8,422 nucleotides of DNA from assembly GCA_937926555.1 (NCBI GenBank), contig CALAZX010000092.1, positions 1-8,422 on the forward strand, read 5' to 3'. The notes beneath the pieces are model-generated. The model did not search any database. It was given only the letters and a program-made list of their open reading frames with translations, and was not told the origin of the DNA. This DNA comes from an uncultured Negativicutes bacterium (GTDB lineage: Bacteria > Bacillota > Negativicutes > Acidaminococcales > Acidaminococcaceae). Shown here piece by piece: positions 1-6,207 of this stretch (within the stretch, counting starts at the first letter, position 1; every line of letters begins with the position of its first letter). A program made the position numbers and the translations under genes.

Positions 1-3000
1 CCTCCACCACCCGCTGGATGGTGGCATCGGGGTCCCGGAAGTATTCGCTGCCGCGGATCCGGATGAAACGCCATCCCAGGCGCTCCAGGATGGTCTGCCG
101 CTCCATGTCCTTGCGGATGTCGTCGCCGCTGTGCCACCGCTCGCCGTCACATTCGATGGCGATTCGTTTCTTGCCGCAGACAGCCACCATATCGATCCGG
201 TAGGCGCCCACTTCCCACTGCTGCACCAGATGGTAGCCTCTTGCGGACAGCGCGCCGGCCACGCCCACCTCGAAGGGTGAGTCGGCCAGGTTCTCGATTT
301 CCGCCAGCTTTCTCTCCCGGGACTCGGGATTCTCCGCGTATTCCAGCAGGTTCCGCCGGATATCTCCGGGTTTCAGGTCGTTTTTCGCATCCAGTGAATG
401 GACCACCCAGAGCTGGTCCCGGGCACGGCTCACCGCTACGTTATAACGTTTGCGGTACAGGTCGTCGGCGCCGAAAGTCTTCATCCGGAGAGGTCCCTCT
501 CCGTCGCCGCTGTCCACCATGCTGAGGAAGATCACATCCCTCTCATCACCCTGTAGGCTGGCGGAATCGCCGCAGATGATCTGCCGGTCCATGAAGGTAC
601 GGTTGCCCAGCACCCGCAGGAGCTCCTCCCGCACCAGGTCGCCCTGGTCGTTGCCCAGCATCGAGATGACGCCGAAAGTCTTGCCTTCATATTCCGGCTC
701 CGCGATGCAGGCCTTGATCAGTGCCGCGATGGTCTTTGCCTCCACCACATTCAGCTTCTTCACGTCGTCACGCCGCCCGTCCACGCGGTAGCTCACCACG
801 GCCGGAAGCAGCACACTGTCCGCAGCCTCACGCAGGGGTTTGATCTTCCCGTCGTAGGAGAGGCTGTTGCTGAAACCGATGATCGGCGGCACGCAGCGGA
901 AATGCTCCCGCAGCATCAGCGGTGTATAGGTGGTCATCGCCAGGTCATAGATGGATGTCTTGCCGGTGTACAGATGGGAGTTGGGGATCTTGTTCTCGAT
1001 ATACATCTGCTCCAGTTCCCGTACCTTGTCCTCCTTCTGTCCCACCGCCGTGGGGCTCACCTGCTTGTCGTCTCCGACGATGATCACTTTCTCACCCATG
1101 CAGAGAAGAGTCAGGGCGCTGATATCCGACTGGCTGGCCTCATCGATGATGATCACGTCGAACTTGTTGTTCCTGGGGCTCAGGGTCTCCATGGCGCGGT
1201 TCAGTGGCATGATCCAGGCCGGCACCGCGCTCTGGCACTGCTTCATCTTCTCCCGGGCGATGGCTCTGAGCCGGGGCGCCTTTTTGCCCGTGCCTTTGCC
1301 GATACGCTTCACGGTCTGTTTCCAGCCCTGCAGATTCTGTTTCAGCGCGATGTCACTCTCTGTACGGGACAGGAGGTGGTACCAGCCCATTTTCTCCGCA
1401 TACTCCGCGGTTATCTTCCGGTACTCGACGGACAGTTTCCTGCTTTCCTGCTGCAGTTCACGGAAGGGCTTGCTGTTGATGTCCCGGATGATCCGGTCCA
1501 GCTGTTTCCATTTCCATGCCTCGGCCACGGATTCGGGAGGCAGGTTGTTCCCGTGGATGCCCTCGCGGTTGCGGATCTGCTCCGCCCACAGCCGAGCATC
1601 GGGTGCCAGTTTCCCCAGCAGTGTCTCCCGGGAGCGGAGCACCGAATATTTGGGATACAGTTTCTTCAGGCGGCTGTAGGCCCGGCTGTAGCGGTCCAGC
1701 TGCTCCTGCTTCACGTCCTCCCACCGCAGGTTGTCCAGCATCTCGCAGCAGATATCGCTGCCGCCTTCAGCACCTTCCCGCAGCGGTTCCCGGTAAAGAC
1801 GGAGGGTGGACTCCAGCAGGTTTTTCTCCAGCGCTGTCTTACAGAAGCTGCAGAACAGGGGGATTTCCTCCCGGACTGTGTCCATCAGTCTCTCCAGCAT
1901 CCGGATATCCGATTCCATACGGTCTTCCGCAATCAGGCTCTCCGCATCGATGCCCATGTTGTCCAGCAGTTCCGTCAGCCCGGCATATTCGTTCTCATGC
2001 CAGTCCAGGCACCGCTCTATCTCGGGAACGGTCCGTTTCGCGATGGTCAGCGGCTCCGTCTCCGACAGGCTCGCGAACTCGGGTCCGCCGGCCACCGTCA
2101 CAAGGTCGTGCCAATACCGGCCGCACTGGTCGATCTCCTCCTCCAGCTCCAGCTTGCGCAGCACCAGGTCGCACTGCTCCGGTGTCTCCACAGGCATCCC
2201 GTTGATGGTGATGCGGCGCTTGGTTTCCTTAAGCCCGGAATTCATCATGAACTTCATTTTCCCCAGGAAACCGCCGGCCTCCAGATTACGCTTGAGATCC
2301 TCCACATGCCGGCGGGTGAGGGGCATGCCATCCCGCCGGATGCCGATTTCCAGGCCGAACTGGTCCCGCAGCGTCTGCTCCCGCAGCCTGTCCGCTTTCT
2401 CCAGCTGCCCCACCAGGGTCTCCCAGCGTTCTCTCTCCACGCCGCCGTTCCGTCCTGCGGCCACAACCGACAGGAGCCAGGGCTTCTCCACCTGGATCGC
2501 CTCTGCGGACTCCTCCCGCTGTTCCAGCTCCCCGATTTCCGGATAGCCGATATGATGCCGTCCCCCCGGAAGTTTCAGGAGGATGGTCTCCTCATCCGGT
2601 TCCAGTCCGATTTTCCAGGAAGACTCCTCCAGCAGCCCGCCGAGCTTCCGCCGGCAGCGTTCCAGACTGGCCGCCATATCAGCGTATTTCTCCGGCTCCA
2701 GCAGGGTCCCGGGGTCGGGAAGCGCGCACTCCAGCTCCAGCTCTTCCTCCTGCGACACCATGTCGTTGCTGCGGTACAGCTCCACCAGCTCGTCGTGGGA
2801 CAGGGGCAGCGCCGCATCCGGCACCACATCGCCGGGGATGATATGCTCCAGCCGCTCCTTGTTCTTGCGGACAAAAAGCGCCGCCTCCCGGGGGCTGTAT
2901 TCATTGCCGTCCAACGTGATGCAGTTCATCTCCTCATGCATCATCGCGAACAGTTTCTTACGGGTATCCGCCAGTTTCCGGCTGATCTCCTCCCGCCGGG

Positions 3001-4492
3001 GCTGCAGCCGTTCCACCTCTTTTTTCAGGTCAAAAGCCGTGTGGCGGCTCATATAGTCGGAGATGCCGTCCACAGAGCGCTCCATGTCCAGGTTGCTGTC
3101 CTCCAGCACGGTGACGCAGAGGTTTCTGAGCCTGGGGTCCAGCTTGTCTTTCAGCACCTTCAGCGCTTTGGATGTATGGCTTGTCACCAGCAAGCTTTTC
3201 CCCTGTGCCAGGAAATGCCCCATGAGATTCGCGATGGTATGGGTCTTGCCCGTGCCGGGAGGTCCCTGCACCAGCACCGCGTTCTCCGTCTCTATTCTGC
3301 GGGCGATCTCCAGCTGCTCCCGGTTGGCTTCCTTGGACAGCAGGATCTCCACGCTCTCGCCGCCGATGGCGGCCAGCCGCTCTCCGATATCCTCCGGTTC
3401 CGGTTCTTTCACAGGAGGATTGGAGTCGGCCTCCACGATATCGCTGATGGCGGGAGGGAATTCCCAGCCATCCTCCGCCATGCTGATGATTTCCCGGATG
3501 TTTTTCAGACTTCCGTCCATCCTCTCCCTGAAGATATAGAGGGGCTCATCACAGATCATCAGCCGGCCGCCCTGGCGGATCCAGCCATCTCCCTCCGGCA
3601 GACCGTCCTCGCCGTAGATACCGTCGGCGGAGAGCTCATTGGTTATTGTTTTCAGGAACGGCGCCAGACCGTCCCGGTCCAGGGGATGGTAATCCGCCTC
3701 CTGCATTCTTTCCGTCATGCTGCCGATGGAATCCTTCCGGATATCCTCCCCCATCTCCATGAACGCTTCGGTGTACAGGTTGGTGGACGCCTCCGTGTCC
3801 TTCAGGAAGATGATGTCCGACTCGCTGTCAAACTCCAGCTTCACGCGGCGGGTCAGCAGCGGATGGCAGATATCCCTGTTCTCCGCGTCCAGGAGGATGC
3901 CGTTGGCCACGATCAGCTCAAACTTGTCGCTTTCATTCTCCAGCGTGAAGAACAGGCTGTGCAGTGCCGCGAAAAGGCGACGGGTGTTCTTTTTACGGTT
4001 CTCCACCGCCATCCACTGCTCCCGCTTCTCCAGCCAGGAATGGTAGAAAGCCACCCGCGCCGGGTCATCCTCGAACCGTTCCCGGTGGTATTCGAACCGC
4101 TCGTCCACCACTTTCAGCTCATTGCCGTATCTATCGGTGCAGCGCTCCTCGCGGACTCCGGGGCGCTCCGTCTCCAGCTCGTCCCAGCCCGGCTTCAGCC
4201 AGACACGCAGCCCCGCTCCCGGCGAAGGGCAGGGGGTCATGACGGGATTCCGGACAGCCAGAAGGGTGTCCTCCCCATACTCGGCCTCCCCGTCCACCTG
4301 TCCCGGATATCGTATCGTGATGTGCTCCGGATCGTCCTGCATCTCCGACAGACGCATGGCCCACGGGTAATCCTGATACCGGAACACCAGCTTCTGTCTC
4401 AGTTTCTGCAACGCTTCCAGGAATTGGAACAGCAGTATCCCTTTCTTCTGGACCCCGTTCCCGTCCTTTACCTTCTTTTTCGCCACAACCAT
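1..4492 (-). CDS. SF1 DNA2/NAM7-type helicase fused to C-terminal Vsr/MTES_1575-like nuclease (3' end missing)
   Basis: The frame is open for 1497 codons to the left edge with no stop, so the C-terminus lies outside the window. Helicase motifs seen in order: Walker A QGPPGTGKTHT (K416), Walker B VIIIDEASQ (D1117, E1118), GDDKQ (1140-1144), REHFRC (R1199), LQGDERDVIFLS (from 1313) and the arginine-finger motif VAVSRAR (S1355-R1358). These define a superfamily 1 helicase of the DNA2/NAM7 (AAA_11/AAA_12) type. From about 1405 a PD-(D/E)XK-like domain follows, with E1408, YRID (D1434) and IECDGERWH (E1447, D1449), typical of Vsr-like MTES_1575 nucleases. About 640 residues, charged and partly coiled-coil-like, separate Walker A from Walker B. 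The first 400 residues are not recognised apart from a HPLLTRRVKLEFD segment near 210. The likely role is ATP-driven nucleic-acid unwinding or translocation coupled to cleavage, possibly in phage defence (inference). ATG at 4492 follows AAGGA/AGGAG; GTG at 4486 is also possible. An in-frame TAA just upstream excludes a longer start. Confidence 0.93.
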   Translation of the reverse strand, partial: MVVAKKKVKDGNGVQKKGILLFQFLEALQKLRQKLVFRYQDYPWAMRLSEMQDDPEHITIRYPGQVDGEAEYGEDTLLAVRNPVMTPCPSPGAGLRVWLKPGWDELETERPGVREERCTDRYGNELKVVDERFEYHRERFEDDPARVAFYHSWLEKREQWMAVENRKKNTRRLFAALHSLFFTLENESDKFELIVANGILLDAENRDICHPLLTRRVKLEFDSESDIIFLKDTEASTNLYTEAFMEMGEDIRKDSIGSMTERMQEADYHPLDRDGLAPFLKTITNELSADGIYGEDGLPEGDGWIRQGGRLMICDEPLYIFRERMDGSLKNIREIISMAEDGWEFPPAISDIVEADSNPPVKEPEPEDIGERLAAIGGESVEILLSKEANREQLEIARRIETENAVLVQGPPGTGKTHTIANLMGHFLAQGKSLLVTSHTSKALKVLKDKLDPRLRNLCVTVLEDSNLDMERSVDGISDYMSRHTAFDLKKEVERLQPRREEISRKLADTRKKLFAMMHEEMNCITLDGNEYSPREAALFVRKNKERLEHIIPGDVVPDAALPLSHDELVELYRSNDMVSQEEELELECALPDPGTLLEPEKYADMAASLERCRRKLGGLLEESSWKIGLEPDEETILLKLPGGRHHIGYPEIGELEQREESAEAIQVEKPWLLSVVAAGRNGGVERERWETLVGQLEKADRLREQTLRDQFGLEIGIRRDGMPLTRRHVEDLKRNLEAGGFLGKMKFMMNSGLKETKRRITINGMPVETPEQCDLVLRKLELEEEIDQCGRYWHDLVTVAGGPEFASLSETEPLTIAKRTVPEIERCLDWHENEYAGLTELLDNMGIDAESLIAEDRMESDIRMLERLMDTVREEIPLFCSFCKTALEKNLLESTLRLYREPLREGAEGGSDICCEMLDNLRWEDVKQEQLDRYSRAYSRLKKLYPKYSVLRSRETLLGKLAPDARLWAEQIRNREGIHGNNLPPESVAEAWKWKQLDRIIRDINSKPFRELQQESRKLSVEYRKITAEYAEKMGWYHLLSRTESDIALKQNLQGWKQTVKRIGKGTGKKAPRLRAIAREKMKQCQSAVPAWIMPLNRAMETLSPRNNKFDVIIIDEASQSDISALTLLCMGEKVIIVGDDKQVSPTAVGQKEDKVRELEQMYIENKIPNSHLYTGKTSIYDLAMTTYTPLMLREHFRCVPPIIGFSNSLSYDGKIKPLREAADSVLLPAVVSYRVDGRRDDVKKLNVVEAKTIAALIKACIAEPEYEGKTFGVISMLGNDQGDLVREELLRVLGNRTFMDRQIICGDSASLQGDERDVIFLSMVDSGDGEGPLRMKTFGADDLYRKRYNVAVSRARDQLWVVHSLDAKNDLKPGDIRRNLLEYAENPESRERKLAEIENLADSPFEVGVAGALSARGYHLVQQWEVGAYRIDMVAVCGKKRIAIECDGERWHSGDDIRKDMERQTILERLGWRFIRIRGSEYFRDPDATIQRVVE

Positions 4493-4513
4493 CTCTCCTA
4501 TCCTTATTTAAAA

Positions 4514-4549
4514 GCAGGCTCATTCTCATGCATCGCTGCAGCATCCTGC
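4514..4549 (-). promoter_or_regulatory. Possible leader hairpin upstream of helicase gene
   Basis: On the minus strand GCAGG at the start of this stretch pairs with CCTGC at its end, and an inner ATGC/GCAT pair can form. A short T-run follows. It lies between the predicted transcript start (about 4571) and the helicase start codon. The stem is short and may be fortuitous. An out-of-frame ATG at 4544 also opens a 137-codon frame that overlaps the helicase start. Confidence 0.2.
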
Positions 4550-4577
4550 CGCCCTGGTTTTGTATTCAATCTTTTTT

Positions 4578-4606
4578 ATTTTACCATCTCACGTGGCAAA
4601 AACCAA
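4578..4606 (-). promoter_or_regulatory. Extended -10 promoter for the helicase-nuclease gene
   Basis: Read on the minus strand, a -35-like TTGGTT (4601-4606) is separated by exactly 17 bp from a TAAAAT -10 box (4578-4583). The -10 is preceded by TGG, which gives the extended TGnTAAAAT form. Transcription would start near 4571, leaving a leader of about 80 nt. A CACGTG palindrome lies in the spacer (4590-4595) and could be an operator core, though six bases is weak evidence. The promoter sits just downstream of the regulator gene's terminator, so the helicase appears to be transcribed on its own. Confidence 0.6.
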
Positions 4607-4620
4607 ATAGGAATCGTGTT

Positions 4621-4657
4621 TTAAAAACAACAACAGCCCATTCTCACGAACGGGCTG
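4621..4657 (-). terminator. Rho-independent terminator of the WYL regulator gene
   Basis: On the minus strand CAGCCCGTTC pairs with GAATGGGCTG, a 10-bp stem with one G-U wobble, closed by a GTGA tetraloop of the GNRA class. TTGTTGTTTTT follows. The hairpin starts 58 nt after the regulator's stop codon. In the plus direction the wobble becomes an A-C mismatch and no T-tract follows, so termination should act on minus-strand transcripts only. Confidence 0.85.
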
Positions 4658-4715
4658 CATCACATTCTGTCAATATCCGGTCTTGCCTGTTTCCCTGCGG
4701 CCGCATGGTCCGGGA

Positions 4716-5726
4716 TCACTTCTCCCCGCCATACTCCGGCGAGGGGTCCTCCACCTTCTTCTCACGCTCCAGTCGGGTGCGTTCCGGCTCAATCAGCCGC
4801 ACCTTGTCCCCCTGGCTGCGGACCCACATGTCGATACCCTCGCCCATCACTTCCGCCTCCAGGGTGTACACCCCGTCCCGCTGGAACAGCACCTCGGCGG
4901 TGGGCAGACGGTCCAGTATGGCATTCACGTCCGGCCCGCTGTACTCGAAGCGCACCCTGCGCAGATCGCCGCCGTACATGTAGTGGATCTTGTTGCGGAA
5001 CTCCCCTTCCTCGAACCGCTTGATATAGGGAATGTGGAATTTCTCGGGAAGGATTTTCATGGACTGGATCCGGTCCATCCGGTAGATGGTGGGACCCGCC
5101 CCGTTCCCTTCCAGCTTCTCCCTGATCTCCTCGTCATCGATGAAGGCGATGAGATAGAAGTAGTATTCGGAGAAAAGGATAGCCAGGGGCCGCAGTTTCC
5201 GGTGCACCGGCTCCTTCTTGCCTACAGCGGAATACTCCACCTCGATGCAGTTGTAGCCCCGGATGGCCTTGCCCACATCCCACATCAGCTCCAGGAAATC
5301 CTCCCGGTGGTTGGGCTCCACATAATGGAAAATCTCGTTGCTCACCAGCGCCTGGATTTTCTGTCTGCTGTTCTCAGGCGAGGAGCAGGAGATCAGCTTG
5401 TCCAGCAGGCCTTTCATGGTGTTCCGGTCGAAAGCCCGGCTGTCCAGCAGAATCTTGCACAGCGCCAGGATCTCGCTGTTGCGGAGCCTGCGGTCCTGGG
5501 TGAGCTCCAGGCGGTACCCCTTGACGCTGCGGTCGTAGACCACGGCGTTCATCACGCCTTCCCTATTGCTCTCGTTGTCCAGGTAATTACGTATATCATC
5601 GATATCCCTCTGGATACTCCGTTCGTTCACGTTGTATTTCAGGGATTCCTCATTTTTCTTTATATACTGTCCATTGAGCAGTTTTGTGTAGATGCCCAGA
5701 ACCCGCTCAATCTTCGCGCTTTTCAT
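4716..5726 (-). CDS. WYL-domain transcriptional regulator
   Basis: The 336-residue protein has the usual size and order of WYL regulators. An N-terminal winged helix-turn-helix (about 3-60) includes NVNERSIQRDIDDIRNYL. A central WYL domain carries SEYYFYLIAFID near 185-200 and IYRMDRIQSMKIL near 215. A C-terminal WCX-like extension (about 250-325) ends in MWVRSQGDKVRLIEP. The WYL domain is known as a ligand or nucleic-acid sensing module in dimeric regulators, among them the CapW and BrxR repressors of CBASS and BREX defence. ATG at 5726 is preferred because AGGAGG lies 10 nt upstream. The longer in-frame start at 5762 would put the promoter -10 box inside the coding region. The gene lies upstream of the helicase-nuclease in the same orientation, but a terminator separates them. 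Its control of the helicase is inferred from position only; self-regulation is suggested by the palindrome at its promoter. Confidence 0.9.
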   Translation of the reverse strand: MKSAKIERVLGIYTKLLNGQYIKKNEESLKYNVNERSIQRDIDDIRNYLDNESNREGVMNAVVYDRSVKGYRLELTQDRRLRNSEILALCKILLDSRAFDRNTMKGLLDKLISCSSPENSRQKIQALVSNEIFHYVEPNHREDFLELMWDVGKAIRGYNCIEVEYSAVGKKEPVHRKLRPLAILFSEYYFYLIAFIDDEEIREKLEGNGAGPTIYRMDRIQSMKILPEKFHIPYIKRFEEGEFRNKIHYMYGGDLRRVRFEYSGPDVNAILDRLPTAEVLFQRDGVYTLEAEVMGEGIDMWVRSQGDKVRLIEPERTRLEREKKVEDPSPEYGGEK

Positions 5727-5736
5727 CCCCACCGCA

Positions 5737-5760
5737 CCTCCTGTATATCTATTAGTATAC
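5737..5760 (-). promoter_or_regulatory. WYL gene promoter -10, palindromic operator candidate and ribosome binding site
   Basis: GTATATCTATTAGTATAC (5743-5760, plus strand) is an imperfect palindrome with 5-bp GTATA/TATAC arms and a central AT. On the minus strand its proximal arm contains TATACT (5754-5759), a good -10 box. No clear -35 lies 16-19 bp upstream, so the promoter may be weak or activator-dependent. AGGAGG (minus strand, 5737-5742) lies immediately beyond the palindrome, 10 nt before the ATG. A protein bound here would block both transcription start and the ribosome site. Confidence 0.5.
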
Positions 5761-5823
5761 ATTTGCCCTATGACAGGATATGTCTTCCTGGTTTCATTCC
5801 TGTTATTTTGCGGTGTTTTCTTT

Positions 5824-6066
5824 TCAAATGTGGGTTTTCACGTCTTTGTCCGGTCTTTTTATCCGGAAATTCTCATGATTTTCCGGCGCTGTTTTTATAA
5901 GGTCATATTCTGTCCATGTAGTGTTGTATAATGAAGTTGTAACGAGGCGATGACATCTCATGTCATAACATACTAACATACTCCTTTTATTATAGTTCCT
6001 CTTTTTATATGGATGTCCACCGCCTTGTACTCCTTGTTTATCTTGTGTGGTTGAATTGTTTTTCAT
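5824..6066 (-). CDS. Doubtful small open frame, 80 aa
   Basis: The frame starts MKNNSTTQDKQGVQGGG and ends DKDVKTHI. GGAG lies 8 nt before the ATG, which is a usable ribosome site. The protein has no recognisable domain, no signal peptide and a composition typical of chance translation of A-rich DNA. No convincing minus-strand promoter lies upstream, and the plus-strand small-RNA signals overlap it completely. It is recorded only because the start has a Shine-Dalgarno match. Confidence 0.15.
   Translation of the reverse strand: MKNNSTTQDKQGVQGGGHPYKKRNYNKRSMLVCYDMRCHRLVTTSLYNTTWTEYDLIKTAPENHENFRIKRPDKDVKTHI
5927..5932 (+). promoter_or_regulatory. TATAAT -10 box of a possible plus-strand transcript
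   Basis: A perfect TATAAT lies here, but there is no good -35 hexamer 16-18 bp upstream and no TGn extension. A transcript would begin near 5939, just ahead of the inverted repeat, and end at the terminator near 6122. Confidence 0.35.
5950..5966. repeat. Perfect inverted repeat, operator candidate
   Basis: ATGACATCTCATGTCAT has two perfect 7-bp arms around a CTC spacer. It lies about 11-28 bases downstream of the predicted start of the plus-strand transcript, a usual place for a repressor site. A dimeric regulator such as the neighbouring WYL protein could bind it, but nothing in the sequence links the two directly. Confidence 0.5.
5967..5982. repeat. Tandem 8-bp direct repeat
   Basis: AACATACT occurs twice in perfect tandem and directly abuts the inverted repeat at 5950-5966. 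The junction contains ATACTAA, which also occurs on the minus strand within the WYL promoter palindrome (near 5752-5758). The shared heptamer may be chance. Confidence 0.5.
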
Positions 6067-6068
6067 GA
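6009..6068 (+). CDS. Very small hydrophobic open frame, 19 aa, doubtful
   Basis: Inside the candidate small RNA an ATG opens MDVHRLVLLVYLVWLNCFS, a hydrophobic stretch of about the length that could cross a membrane, as in some type I toxin peptides. No Shine-Dalgarno sequence precedes the ATG; the upstream stretch is pyrimidine-rich. T-rich DNA yields hydrophobic peptides by chance, so this is weakly supported. Confidence 0.12.
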   Translation: MDVHRLVLLVYLVWLNCFS

Positions 6069-6094
6069 GTTTTTCTCCAGTTTTTTTCTTCTTG

Positions 6095-6122
6095 CCCCGC
6101 AGCGATGCGGGGGTCTTTTTTT
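6095..6122 (+). terminator. Strong Rho-independent terminator without an obvious gene
   Basis: CCCCGCA pairs perfectly with TGCGGGG around a GCGA tetraloop (GNRA class), followed by GTCTTTTTTT. In the minus direction no T-tract follows, so it serves plus-strand transcription. It lies 86 nt before the start of the exported-protein gene, and either ends an upstream small transcript or acts as an attenuator. Confidence 0.85.
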
Positions 6123-6172
6123 ATGTCTTGCGAAAATCTCTTTATTTCATGCAAACAATCCGAATTTTATAG

Positions 6173-6200
6173 TATAATGGCTGCATGTGTCTGAAAGGAG
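6173..6200 (+). promoter_or_regulatory. -10 box and ribosome binding site of the exported-protein gene
   Basis: TATAAT at 6173-6178 is a perfect -10 box; the best -35 at 17 bp spacing is poor. Transcription would start near 6185. AAAGGAG at 6194-6200 lies 7 nt before the ATG at 6208, which fixes that start over an in-frame GTG at 6187 that would place the ribosome site inside the coding region. Confidence 0.6.
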
Positions 6201-6207
6201 TCTTTTG

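Larger units (their letters stand above)
5939..6122 (+). ncRNA. Candidate small RNA of about 185 nt
   Basis: A -10 box upstream and a strong intrinsic terminator at the end bracket a T-rich stretch with no recognised gene. The terminator must end some plus-strand transcript, and none of the genes in the window supplies one, because the upstream neighbour runs the other way. The ends do not pair into a long rod, which argues against 6S RNA. I recognise no riboswitch class. It could also be an attenuated leader of the gene at 6208. Confidence 0.3.
5763..6207. other. AT-rich intergenic region of about 445 bases
   Basis: Base composition changes sharply from the GC-rich genes to T-rich DNA on the plus strand (A/G-rich on minus). 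No recognisable protein is encoded here. The signals present are two TATAAT boxes, a perfect inverted repeat, a tandem octamer and one strong plus-strand terminator, listed separately. The region lies between divergently oriented genes, so regulatory DNA for both is expected. Confidence 0.7.

Noticed and set aside
4131..4544. Minus-strand 137-aa frame overlapping the helicase start
   Set aside because: It is out of frame with the helicase, has only a weak ribosome site and no recognisable motif. It is noted only as a possible upstream frame in the leader.
902..4624. Very long plus-strand open frame of 1240 codons
   Set aside because: It lies antisense to the helicase-nuclease gene, whose motifs are unmistakable. 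Its translation is His/Leu/Gln/Pro-rich with no domain, as expected from the complement of GC-rich codons lacking stops.
4683..5900. Plus-strand open frame of 405 codons across the WYL gene
   Set aside because: It is the antisense shadow of the WYL coding sequence, with the same His/Leu/Val-rich character and no ribosome site or motif.
5692..5931. Hydrophobic plus-strand frame of 79 aa
   Set aside because: It overlaps the WYL start and promoter, has no Shine-Dalgarno site, and its hydrophobicity comes from T-rich intergenic DNA.
5939..6122. 6S RNA as identity of the candidate small RNA
   Set aside because: The length fits, but the two ends do not pair into the long interrupted rod that defines 6S RNA.
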